Shown here one piece after another: positions 17,915 to 25,788 of a stretch of DNA of 64,000 nt. Under the pieces are notes generated by a model, which was not told where the DNA came from, searched no databases, and saw only the letters and a program-made list of their open reading frames with translations. The position numbers and the translations under genes were made by a program. Origin of the DNA: Sphingomonadaceae bacterium. Lineage in GTDB: Bacteria; Pseudomonadota; Alphaproteobacteria; Sphingomonadales; Sphingomonadaceae. The stretch is taken from the NCBI GenBank assembly GCA_947451145.1, contig CANFXW010000012.1, forward strand, positions 43,612 through 107,611, given 5' to 3'. Numbering within the stretch: the stretch's first letter is position 1; every line of letters begins with the position of its first letter.

Positions 17915-18358
17915 ATGTTGCAACGCGAATTCATCACCTTCGAAGTGGGCGGACAGCTGTTCGGCCTCGACATCATGGCGATCCGCGAGATCCGCGCATG
18001 GACGCCGGTGACCAAGCTGCCGCGCGTGCCGCACTATGTCGCGGGCGTGGTCAACCTGCGCGGCACGGTGCTTCCGGTCGTCGATCTTGCCGCGCGGCTC
18101 GGCTGGAAGGAAACCGAAGCCACCCCCCGGCATGCGATTATCGTCACCCAGGTTGGCGGACAGGCGCGCGGACTGATTGTCGATACGGTCAGCGATATTG
18201 TCACAATCGCCGCCGACGCCCTCCAATCCCCGCCGACGACATCGTGCGATGGCGTTGTCCCCTTCATCGAAGGCCTTGCTGCCATTGATGACCAGATGGT
18301 GATGGTACTCGATCTCGACAAACTCAACGCCGATGAAATGTTGCCGGAAGCTGCGTGA
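17915..18358 (+). CDS. cheW: Chemotaxis coupling protein CheW
   Basis: Adaptor (147 residues) that links the receptor to CheA. SH3-like CheW features are evident: FITFEVGGQLFGLDIMAIREI, VPHYVAGVVNLRGTVLPVVDLAARLG and a C-terminal VMVLDLDKL. ATG at 17915 is preferred over the TTG at 17891 because AGGGGAGCGAAG sits at proper distance and the conserved domain begins immediately. Its stop overlaps the next, 90-residue gene (GTGA). Confidence 0.95.
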   Translation: MLQREFITFEVGGQLFGLDIMAIREIRAWTPVTKLPRVPHYVAGVVNLRGTVLPVVDLAARLGWKETEATPRHAIIVTQVGGQARGLIVDTVSDIVTIAADALQSPPTTSCDGVVPFIEGLAAIDDQMVMVLDLDKLNADEMLPEAA

Positions 18359-18627
18359 GCGCCATTCCCGCCTTTGTCGACCTTGCCGCCGTCGCCGATA
18401 TCCTCGGTGAGCTGGGAAATGAAGTCGAACAGCTCGGTGTCACGCTATGCCTTGATCCGGATGTTGCCTCGCGGCACATCGAAGCGCTTCAGGCTTTCGA
18501 TCTGATCGCCCAGAAGCAGCGGGGGCTGGCCGCCTTGCTGCGGGCCGATTGCCCGGTCACGGCGCTGGCTGCGCTGGGGCTCGAGGATCTGAAGCAGCGG
18601 CTGGGATCGCCCTTCGATCGGGAGTAG
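18355..18627 (+). CDS. Small helical protein with DxxxQ motif, possible CheT/CheZ-like phosphatase
   Basis: A 90-residue, mostly helical protein that ends the che operon. GTG 18355 overlaps the cheW stop. Residues 49-53 read Asp-Leu-Ile-Ala-Gln inside an amphipathic helix (EALQAFDLIAQKQRGLAALL), matching the DxxxQ pattern by which CheZ attacks phospho-CheY. In Sinorhizobium the terminal che-operon gene cheT is known as a small CheZ-related phosphatase with this motif. No CheZ, CheC or CheX-phosphatase is otherwise seen here. Function as a CheY-P phosphatase is inference from motif, size and position; overall similarity cannot be measured here. Confidence 0.65.
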   Translation: MSAIPAFVDLAAVADILGELGNEVEQLGVTLCLDPDVASRHIEALQAFDLIAQKQRGLAALLRADCPVTALAALGLEDLKQRLGSPFDRE

Positions 18628-18712
18628 GAAATCGGGACGAGGTGCGGCAATTCCGCCCGGATCCCGGAATAATGAATTGACCGCAGGCCGGTCGCTCCGT
18701 CAGAGTCGCGCA

Positions 18713-19135
18713 ATGGATACCGATCGATTGCACGAGATTCTTGCTGCCCACGCCGGGTGCAAGGGTGCCCTGTTGCCGATCCTGCATGACATTCAGCACG
18801 CATTCGGCTGCATCGATGCCGTTGCCGAAGCTGCAGTGGCCAAGGTACTCAACCTCAGTCGCGCCGAGGTGCATGGCGTGGTGAGCTTTTATCACGATTT
18901 CACGCCGGAGGCCGATCCGCGCCCTTGCATCGAACTTTGCCGGGCAGAGGCCTGTCAGGCGCGCGGCGTTGAGGCGCTGGTCCCGGCTGCCACCGCTGCC
19001 GCTGGCGAGCGGGTAAGGATCAAACCAGTCTATTGCCTCGGCCTGTGCAGCGTTGGCCCTGTGGCCCGACATGGCGAATTACTGCATGCACGGCTGGATG
19101 AAGCTGCGCTGGTCAAACTGGTGCAGACCGCATGA
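18713..19135 (+). CDS. fdsG: NAD-dependent formate dehydrogenase gamma subunit (NuoE-like)
   Basis: A 140-residue thioredoxin-fold [2Fe-2S] subunit. Helical N-terminus, then the NuoE-type region VHGVVSFYHDF and the four cluster Cys: CRAEAC followed by CLGLC. In FdsABG enzymes this cluster sits beside the NADH-oxidising beta subunit. ATG 18713 is chosen because the protein then starts directly with the helical domain; the frame is open slightly upstream. The stop overlaps fdsB by four bases, which begins the fds operon order G-B-fdhD-A-D. Confidence 0.92.
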   Translation: MDTDRLHEILAAHAGCKGALLPILHDIQHAFGCIDAVAEAAVAKVLNLSRAEVHGVVSFYHDFTPEADPRPCIELCRAEACQARGVEALVPAATAAAGERVRIKPVYCLGLCSVGPVARHGELLHARLDEAALVKLVQTA

Positions 19136-20652
19136 CCGTTGTGCGCATATCGGATGATGCGTTGGCGCTGGCCTGCGGCGCTGACGCTGTGGCCGCGGTC
19201 TTTGCGGCAGCGGGCTGGACGGTCGAGCGGGTGTCGAGCTGGGGGATGCACTGGCTGGAACCACTGGCGGAGGTCAATGGCATTGGTTGGGGGCCGGTAA
19301 CGCCGGACCGGGTGGCTGAAATCATCGAGGGCAAGGCTGATGATCTCTGCATCGGCCCGATTGCCGCACATCCCTTCATCACAGGCCAGCAGCGGCTGAC
19401 TTTTGCGCGAGCCGGCAAGACGCGGCCACTCAGCCTTGAGGATTATGCCGCCACCGGCGGCTGGACGGGGCTGAATCGTGCGCGCGGAATGTCACCGGCA
19501 GAGGTGATAGAACAGGTGATCGCCTCGGGCCTGCGCGGCAGGGGCGGGGCCGGATTTCCCGCGGGGATCAAGTGGCGCACCGTTGCGGGGGCTCCGGGCG
19601 AGCAGAAGTATGTCGTCTGCAACGCCGACGAGGGCGACAGCGGCACCTTTGCTGACCGCATGTTGATGGAAGGCGATCCGTTCCAGCTGATCGAGGGCAT
19701 GGCGATTGCCGCCTATGCGGTTGGCGCAGGGCAGGGTTACATCTACGTGCGCAGCGAATATCCGCACGCGATTGCCAAGCTGCGCAAGGCTATCGATCTG
19801 GCGGCTGGCCATATCGCGCCCTTCGCCATTGAAGTGCGCGTCGGGGCAGGGGCCTATGTCTGCGGCGAGGAAACCTCGCTGCTGAACTCGATCGAGGGCA
19901 AGCGCGGTGAAGTGCGCGCCAAGCCGCCGCTTCCGGCGCTGAAGGGGCTGTTCGGCTGCCCGACTGTCGTCAACAATGTTCTGACTTTGGCGGCTATACC
20001 TCATATTTTACATGAGGATGGGGCGAGCCTCTATGACAATCTTGGCATTGCCCGGTCCAAAGGCACCATGCCGATCCAGCTGGCCGGCAACATCCGCCAT
20101 GGCGGGCTTTACGAAACTGCCTTCGGTATCACGCTTAACCGATTGATTTATGAGGTGGGTGGCGGCACGCAATCGGGCCGACCGGTAAAGGCTGTTCAGG
20201 TTGGCGGGCCGCTTGGGGCCTATATTCCGCCGAGCCAGTTTGACCTGCCTTTCGACTATGAGGCCTATGCCGCGGCCAATGCCCTGATCGGCCACGGCGG
20301 TGTGGTGGTGTTCGATGACAGCGCCGACATGGGTGCCCAGGCGCGTTTCGCCATGGAATTCTGCGCGGCGGAAAGCTGCGGCAAGTGCACGCCCTGCCGC
20401 ATCGGCTCGACGCGCGGGGTGGAGCTGATCGACCGCATTCGGGCGGGTGGCAAGGCTGGAGCAGACGCAGTTGAGGCGCTCCCCCAGATGCACAATGCCC
20501 GCAAGACCGGTCGCACCCGCGCGGAAGAGATCGCCCTGCTTGAAGACCTCTGCGAGACGATGAAAGACGCCTCGCTCTGCGCGCTCGGCGGCTTCACGCC
20601 CTATCCGGTGCTTTCTGCGTTGAAGCATTGGCCCGAGGATTTCGGAGCATGA
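19132..20652 (+). CDS. fdsB: NAD-dependent formate dehydrogenase beta subunit (NuoF-like)
   Basis: A 506-residue flavoprotein that passes electrons from formate oxidation to NAD+. The N-terminal ~110 residues are a thioredoxin-like extension without cluster Cys. Then come the NAD/FMN-binding segments (GLRGRGGAGFPAGIKW, NADEGDSGTFADR, GAYVCGEETSLLNSIEG) and the [4Fe-4S] motif CGKCTPCR near residue 420 with a distal Cys (DASLCALGG). It is a cytoplasmic subunit, partner of FdsG and FdsA. It overlaps fdsG (start) and fdhD (stop). Confidence 0.95.
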   Translation: MTVVRISDDALALACGADAVAAVFAAAGWTVERVSSWGMHWLEPLAEVNGIGWGPVTPDRVAEIIEGKADDLCIGPIAAHPFITGQQRLTFARAGKTRPLSLEDYAATGGWTGLNRARGMSPAEVIEQVIASGLRGRGGAGFPAGIKWRTVAGAPGEQKYVVCNADEGDSGTFADRMLMEGDPFQLIEGMAIAAYAVGAGQGYIYVRSEYPHAIAKLRKAIDLAAGHIAPFAIEVRVGAGAYVCGEETSLLNSIEGKRGEVRAKPPLPALKGLFGCPTVVNNVLTLAAIPHILHEDGASLYDNLGIARSKGTMPIQLAGNIRHGGLYETAFGITLNRLIYEVGGGTQSGRPVKAVQVGGPLGAYIPPSQFDLPFDYEAYAAANALIGHGGVVVFDDSADMGAQARFAMEFCAAESCGKCTPCRIGSTRGVELIDRIRAGGKAGADAVEALPQMHNARKTGRTRAEEIALLEDLCETMKDASLCALGGFTPYPVLSALKHWPEDFGA

Positions 20653-21461
20653 ACGCCGCCAGCCTCGTCATCCCGGCACGGCGCAGCACCTACTCCGATG
20701 GTTCGGCGGCAGAGGAGCGCTGCATTCCGGTTGAAGCGCCAATTGCGATCGAGATCAGCGGTGTTGCTTACGCCGTGATGATGGCGACGCCCTGCGATCT
20801 GGAGGACTTCGTCACCGGCTTTCTGCTCTCCGAAGGGCTCGCCGAGGTTAGCGAGATTGGCTCGGTGGCGCTCCATCCGGTAGAGGGCGGGGAAGGGCTG
20901 GTTGCCCGCGTTAACCTGCCGCCCGATCGCCTCGCGCCGATCATGGATCGCGCCCGGCGGCGGCTGGGGGATAGCTCCTGCGGTATTTGCGGGATCGAGA
21001 GTGTTGAGGCGGCCCTGCGGCCTCTGCCGCCCATTACGGCGCTTTGCACCGTCCGACCCGAAGCCATTCACGCCGCGCTTGCCGCTATGCGCGAAGGGCA
21101 GGGGCTCGGTGCGCTTACCGCCGCGACCCACGCCGCCGCCTTTGCGCGCCCCGACGGCACTCTGGTCGCCCTGCGCGAGGATGTCGGGCGGCACAATGCA
21201 CTGGACAAGCTGATCGGCGCGCTGGCGCGGGATGGGATCGATCCCGCCAGTGGCTTTATGCTGGTAACCTCGCGCTGCTCCTACGAGCTGGTTGAGAAAG
21301 CTGCGCGTGCCGGTTGCCCGCTGCTGGTGGCGATCTCGGCCCCGACCGACCTTGCGGTGCGCCGCGCAGAAGCTTGCGGACTGGCGCTCGCGGTTCTCGC
21401 GCGCGATGATTCCATGCTATGGGTGGCAGGGCCGCAAATGGAGGCCGCCGATGGCCTATGA
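20649..21461 (+). CDS. fdhD: Formate dehydrogenase sulfurtransferase FdhD (FdsC)
   Basis: Accessory protein (270 residues) that carries sulfur to the molybdenum cofactor of formate dehydrogenase and is needed for activity. It shows the conserved Cys pair in SSCGICG near residue 115, the REDVGRHNALDK motif and the SRCSYELVEKAARAG segment of the family. ATG 20649 overlaps the fdsB stop (ATGA); its C-terminus overlaps fdsA by 11 bases. In most fds operons the fdhD homologue follows fdsA; here it lies between fdsB and fdsA. Confidence 0.95.
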   Translation: MNAASLVIPARRSTYSDGSAAEERCIPVEAPIAIEISGVAYAVMMATPCDLEDFVTGFLLSEGLAEVSEIGSVALHPVEGGEGLVARVNLPPDRLAPIMDRARRRLGDSSCGICGIESVEAALRPLPPITALCTVRPEAIHAALAAMREGQGLGALTAATHAAAFARPDGTLVALREDVGRHNALDKLIGALARDGIDPASGFMLVTSRCSYELVEKAARAGCPLLVAISAPTDLAVRRAEACGLALAVLARDDSMLWVAGPQMEAADGL

Positions 21462-24294
21462 ACCCCAAGCAGACTTCGGCACGCCCGAAGTTTTGAGCGA
21501 AACCAGCGTCACGCTGACGATCGATGGCCGCGCCGTTACCGTGCCTGCAGGCACCAGCGTGATGCGCGCAGCCGCGGTAAGCGGTGGTTCGATCCCCAAG
21601 CTCTGCGCGACTGACAACGTCGCCGCCTTTGGTTCCTGCCGGATGTGTCTGGTCGAGGTGGATGGCATGCGCGGAACCCCGGCCAGCTGCACCACGCCTG
21701 CCGCTGAAGGTATGGTCGTGCGCACCCAGACCCCGCGGCTGGAAAAGCTGCGGCGCGGCGTGATGGAGCTTTATATCTCCGATCACCCGCTCGATTGCCT
21801 GACCTGCAGCGCCAACAACGATTGCGAGCTTCAGGACACCGCCGCGCAGGTTGGTCTGCGCGATGTGTGCTTTGGCTATGACGGTGCGAACCATCTCGCC
21901 ATGCCGGTCGATAGCTCGAACCCCTATTTCGATTTCGATCCCAGCAAGTGCATTGCCTGCTCGCGCTGTGTGCGGGCCTGCGATGAAGTGCAGGGCACTC
22001 TGGCGCTGACCATCGACGGACGCGGCTTTGCCAGCAAGGTCAGCGCGGGGCAGGCCTCTGACGACTTCCTCTCGTCCGAATGCGTTTCCTGCGGCGCCTG
22101 CGTGCAGGCCTGCCCGACGGCGACCCTGCAGGAAAAGGCGGTCAAGGAAATCGGCAAGCCCGAGCGCGCGGTGATCACCACTTGCGCCTATTGCGGGGTG
22201 GGCTGCACCTTCCGCGCCGAGATGCGTGGGCAGCAGCTGGTGCGCATGGTGCCGTGGAAAGACGGCAAGGCCAACCACGGCCACTCCTGCGTCAAGGGGC
22301 GGTTTGCATGGGGTTATGCCCAGCATAAGGACCGCATTACCCGCCCGATGATCCGCGAGACCATTGATCAGCCCTGGCGCGAGGTCAGTTGGGACGAGGC
22401 GCTGTCCTTCACCGCCGGTCGACTGAACGCTATCAAGGTGCAATATGGCGCCCGCGCGCTGGGTGGCATCACCTCCAGCCGCTGTACCAACGAGGAGACC
22501 TTCCTCGTCCAGAAGCTGGTCCGCGCGGGGTTTGGATCGAACAACGTCGATACCTGCGCGCGGGTTTGCCACTCACCGACCGGCTATGGCCTGAAGACCA
22601 CCTTCGGCACCTCGGCGGGCACGCAGGATTTTGACTCGGTGATGGACGCTGATGTCATTCTGGTAATCGGCGCCAATCCGACTGACGCACATCCGGTTTT
22701 CGCGAGCCGGATGAAGCGGCGGCTGCGGCAGGGCGCGAAGCTGATCGTCATCGACCCGCGCCGGATTGATCTGGTGCGTAGCCCTCACATTGAGGCGGCG
22801 CATCACCTTGCTTTGCAGCCCGGCACCAATGTTGCGGTGCTGACCGCGATGGCATACGTGATCGTCACCGAAGGACTGGCTGACGAGGTCTTCATTGGCG
22901 AGCGCTGCGACGCCGACGAATACGCCGATTGGGCGCGCTTCGTTGCCGACCCGCGCCACTCGCCAGAGGTGCTGGAAGTGGTAACCCGCGTTCCCGCCGC
23001 CGACCTGCGCGCAGCGGCGCGACTCTATGCAACAGGCGGAAACGCCGCGATCTATTACGGGCTGGGCGTAACAGAGCACAGCCAGGGCAGTTCCACCGTC
23101 ATGGCTATTGCCAACCTCGCCATGGCGACCGGGAACATCGGCCGACGCGGCGTTGGCGTGAACCCCTTGCGCGGACAGAACAATGTGCAGGGCGCCTGTG
23201 ACATGGGCTCCTTCCCGCACGAGCTTTCGGGCTATCGCCACATCTCCGACACGGCGACGCGTTCGCTGTTCGAGCAGGACTGGGGCGTAACGCTCGATGC
23301 CGAACCCGGCCTGCGGATCCCCAACATGCTCGATGCGGCGCTCGATGGCTCCTTCCGCGCGCTCTATGTGCAGGGCGAGGATATCCTGCAGTCTGATCCC
23401 AATACCCACCACGTCGCGGCGGGGCTAAAGGCGATGGAGCTGGTCATCGTCCATGACCTGTTCCTCAACGAAACCGCCAACTACGCCCATGTATTCCTGC
23501 CGGGCTCTACCTTCCTTGAGAAGGACGGCACTTTCACCAATGCCGAACGCCGCATCCAGTTGGTGCGCAAGGTGATGGAACCGGCGAATGGCTATGCTGA
23601 CTGGGAAGTAACGCAGGAACTGGCTAAGGCGATGGGGCTGGGCTGGAACTATACGCACCCGCGCGAGATCATGGACGAAGTGGCGCGGCTGACGCCCAGT
23701 TTTGCCGGGGTCTCGTTTGAGCGGCTTGAGCAGCAGGGGTCACTGCAGTGGCCGGTGAACGAAGCCCATCCCGATGGCTCGCCAATCATGCATGTCGACG
23801 GTTTCGTGCGCGGCAAGGGACGCTTTGTCGTTACCGACTATGTGCCGACCGACGAGAAAACCGGCCCGCGCTATCCGCTGTTGCTCACCACCGGGCGGAT
23901 CCTCAGCCAGTACAACGTCGGCGCGCAGACACGGCGGACGGAAAACACAGTCTGGCATGAGGAAGACCTGCTTGAGATCCACCCGACCGATGCCGAGAAC
24001 CGCGGACTGAACGATGGCGACTGGGTGCGCCTTGCCAGCCGGACCGGCGAGACAACCCTGCGGGCCCATGTCACCGACCGGGTCGCGCCGGGCGTGGTCT
24101 ACACCACCTTTCACCACCCGGCGACGCAGGCCAATGTCGTCACCACCGAGTTCTCTGACTGGGCGACCAATTGCCCGGAATACAAGGTGACAGCGGTGCA
24201 GGTGATGGCCAGCAACGGCCCGACTGACTGGCAGGAAAGCTATGCCTCGTGGTCAGAAAAGAGCCGCCGCATTGCCGTGGAGCCAGCCGAATAA
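21451..24294 (+). CDS. fdsA: NAD-dependent formate dehydrogenase alpha subunit (Mo, Cys type)
   Basis: Catalytic subunit, 947 residues, oxidising formate to CO2 at a bis-MGD molybdenum centre. The N-terminal NuoG-like part has a [2Fe-2S] domain (CATDN, CRMC), a HPLDCLTCSANNDC cluster motif and two [4Fe-4S] motifs (CIACSRCVRAC, CVSCGACVQAC). The FDH domain begins with CAYCGVGC and its own cluster. The molybdenum ligand is Cys373 (TGC at 22567-22569) in RVCHSP; it is not a TGA/Sec codon. The C-terminal domain binds the pterin cofactor. The start at 21451 is inside fdhD. Soluble Fds-type enzyme; makes NADH from formate. Confidence 0.96.
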   Translation: MAYEPQADFGTPEVLSETSVTLTIDGRAVTVPAGTSVMRAAAVSGGSIPKLCATDNVAAFGSCRMCLVEVDGMRGTPASCTTPAAEGMVVRTQTPRLEKLRRGVMELYISDHPLDCLTCSANNDCELQDTAAQVGLRDVCFGYDGANHLAMPVDSSNPYFDFDPSKCIACSRCVRACDEVQGTLALTIDGRGFASKVSAGQASDDFLSSECVSCGACVQACPTATLQEKAVKEIGKPERAVITTCAYCGVGCTFRAEMRGQQLVRMVPWKDGKANHGHSCVKGRFAWGYAQHKDRITRPMIRETIDQPWREVSWDEALSFTAGRLNAIKVQYGARALGGITSSRCTNEETFLVQKLVRAGFGSNNVDTCARVCHSPTGYGLKTTFGTSAGTQDFDSVMDADVILVIGANPTDAHPVFASRMKRRLRQGAKLIVIDPRRIDLVRSPHIEAAHHLALQPGTNVAVLTAMAYVIVTEGLADEVFIGERCDADEYADWARFVADPRHSPEVLEVVTRVPAADLRAAARLYATGGNAAIYYGLGVTEHSQGSSTVMAIANLAMATGNIGRRGVGVNPLRGQNNVQGACDMGSFPHELSGYRHISDTATRSLFEQDWGVTLDAEPGLRIPNMLDAALDGSFRALYVQGEDILQSDPNTHHVAAGLKAMELVIVHDLFLNETANYAHVFLPGSTFLEKDGTFTNAERRIQLVRKVMEPANGYADWEVTQELAKAMGLGWNYTHPREIMDEVARLTPSFAGVSFERLEQQGSLQWPVNEAHPDGSPIMHVDGFVRGKGRFVVTDYVPTDEKTGPRYPLLLTTGRILSQYNVGAQTRRTENTVWHEEDLLEIHPTDAENRGLNDGDWVRLASRTGETTLRAHVTDRVAPGVVYTTFHHPATQANVVTTEFSDWATNCPEYKVTAVQVMASNGPTDWQESYASWSEKSRRIAVEPAE

Positions 24295-24494
24295 TGGATA
24301 TTGCGCGCCTGACCACCATGGCCAACCAGATCGCCCGCAATCTCGCCGCACAGGGGGATGAAGCAGCGATTGCCGCAACGGCGCAGCATATTCGCGATTT
24401 CTGGGACCCGCGCATGAAGGCGGCGATCATCGCCAGTGATCGCACGACGCTGGAACCGATTGCCCGGGCGGCGGTGGAGCGGTTGAAAAGTTGA
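24294..24494 (+). CDS. fdsD: Formate dehydrogenase delta subunit
   Basis: A 66-residue helical protein of the FdsD family, found last in fds operons and thought to help assembly or stability of the enzyme. Features are the MANQIARN helix and the HIRDFWDPRMKAAI core that defines the family. ATG 24294 overlaps the fdsA stop by one base (TAATG). Confidence 0.92.
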   Translation: MDIARLTTMANQIARNLAAQGDEAAIAATAQHIRDFWDPRMKAAIIASDRTTLEPIARAAVERLKS

Positions 24495-24568
24495 TCGGCA
24501 GCGAGCGGCGGGGCCACCCATGCCGTTGATCACGGCTGCTGTGCCATACTTGTTCAGGTGGAACCCTT

Positions 24569-24601
24569 GGGCGGACGATAGGAAGGCTCTTTCGTCCGCC
24601 C
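24569..24601. terminator. Hairpin between fds operon and PilZ gene
   Basis: A perfect 10-bp stem GGGCGGACGA/TCGTCCGCCC with a 13-base loop, placed 75 bases after fdsD and just past the end of the convergent PilZ gene. There is no clear T-run on either side, so it may be a weak or bidirectional terminator or an mRNA-stabilising 3' hairpin. Confidence 0.5.
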
Positions 24602-24610
24602 TGGGTAAAA

Positions 24611-24967
24611 TCAGGTCAGCGGGCGGAAGACGCTGTCACCGCGCCAGCGCGCGAGCACGTTGTCGTGCACGATCGGGCTGAGCAGGTTTTCAAAGGCGCA
24701 GCCGGCAAGGCTGTTGTCCCACCAAACCACTTCGGCGCGCAGCGCCTCGAGGCCCGGGAGCGAAAGCCAGCAAACGGTGCCCGGGTGCAGGCGATTGATC
24801 GCCGAGCAGCAAAATCCGCCGAGCGAAAGATCGTGCACGACCGTTTCGAAATTTCGTCCACCCGACGCGCGAAAGCTTGCAGGAATTTGAATGCGCGTGC
24901 GCGGGGCACAGCGATCTTCCTGCGCCACCGTCATATAGCGGTCTGGTGCAATATACTCTGTCGACAT
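24611..24967 (-). CDS. PilZ-domain protein
   Basis: A 118-residue single PilZ domain, a c-di-GMP-binding fold. The conserved N-terminal Arg-rich switch (DRCAPRTRI) and the VHDLSLGGF segment (DxSxGG) are present. GGAGGG lies about 7 bases before the ATG. No catalytic or output domain is attached, so it should act through protein contacts. With the nearby HD-GYP homologue it suggests c-di-GMP signalling in this region, though they are not in one operon. Confidence 0.85.
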   Translation of the reverse strand: MSTEYIAPDRYMTVAQEDRCAPRTRIQIPASFRASGGRNFETVVHDLSLGGFCCSAINRLHPGTVCWLSLPGLEALRAEVVWWDNSLAGCAFENLLSPIVHDNVLARWRGDSVFRPLT

Positions 24968-25068
24968 GTCCGTCCCTCCGTATCGAACCGGTGCAAAATG
25001 CCCCGAAGCGTTACCGCGACCCTACGGTGTTCGCCCGTTGATTATGGCGGAACGCGGTTTCGGGGAGT

Positions 25069-25788
25069 TCAAGATAGAGAGTTAACAGAATCACGATGGG
25101 GGGAGGCAAACTGTTCACCAAGTAAGGAAACAAGTCTTTCCGCGACTACCTCTGGCGGCTTGACCGAAGCCGGGTCTTCGCCGGGCATGGCACGGGCGCG
25201 CATGGCGGTTCTGGTCGCGCCGGGGTTGACGATAGCGACGCGTATCTTGCTGATATTGCGTGTTTCTTGCGCATAGCAATCGAGCAAAACTTCAAACGCC
25301 GCCTTGCTCGCGGCATAGGCACCCCAATAGGCGCGGGGCTTTTCGGCGACCGAACTGGTCAGCCCGATTACCCGTGCATCTACCGATTTGCGCAGTAAGG
25401 GATCGAAGGCGGCCAGCAGCGCCTGAGTCGCCAGAACGTTAACGGTCAAAGCCTTGTTGAAAGCCGGCCCGTCGATGTCGGTAACGCTGCTCAGCTGGGG
25501 GAGAATCGCTGCGTTGATAACGAGGATATCGAGCGCCTGCCAGCGCGAGGAGATGGCACTGGCCAGCCGGGCAATCGCATCAGGCTCGGCCAGATCGAGC
25601 GGAGCAATCGTCGCACTGCCGCCAGCCGCGAAGATACGTTCTTCAACGGCTTCCAGCGCTTTGACATCGCGTCCGGTCAGCACGACGTGTGCGCCTGCTG
25701 CGGCAATGGCTTCAGCCGTGGCCGCGCCGATGCCCCGGCTTGCACCTGTTACCAGCGCAACCTGCCCGGAAAACGGCTTTTCGCTCAT
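25069..25788 (-). CDS. Short-chain dehydrogenase/reductase (SDR)
   Basis: A 239-residue NAD(P)-dependent oxidoreductase of the classical SDR type. The cofactor motif TGASRGIGAA is at about 15-24, the NAAILPQ segment follows, and the catalytic Ser plus YAASK lie at about 150-172. The GRD sequence after the second strand suggests NADP preference. Substrate is unknown. It overlaps the purF stop by four bases and probably shares its transcript. Confidence 0.88.
   Translation of the reverse strand: MSEKPFSGQVALVTGASRGIGAATAEAIAAAGAHVVLTGRDVKALEAVEERIFAAGGSATIAPLDLAEPDAIARLASAISSRWQALDILVINAAILPQLSSVTDIDGPAFNKALTVNVLATQALLAAFDPLLRKSVDARVIGLTSSVAEKPRAYWGAYAASKAAFEVLLDCYAQETRNISKIRVAIVNPGATRTAMRARAMPGEDPASVKPPEVVAERLVSLLGEQFASPHRDSVNSLS

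Noticed and set aside
22561..22572. Possible Sec codon in formate dehydrogenase alpha
   Set aside because: The codon at the molybdenum-ligand position is TGC (22567-22569), so the residue is Cys.
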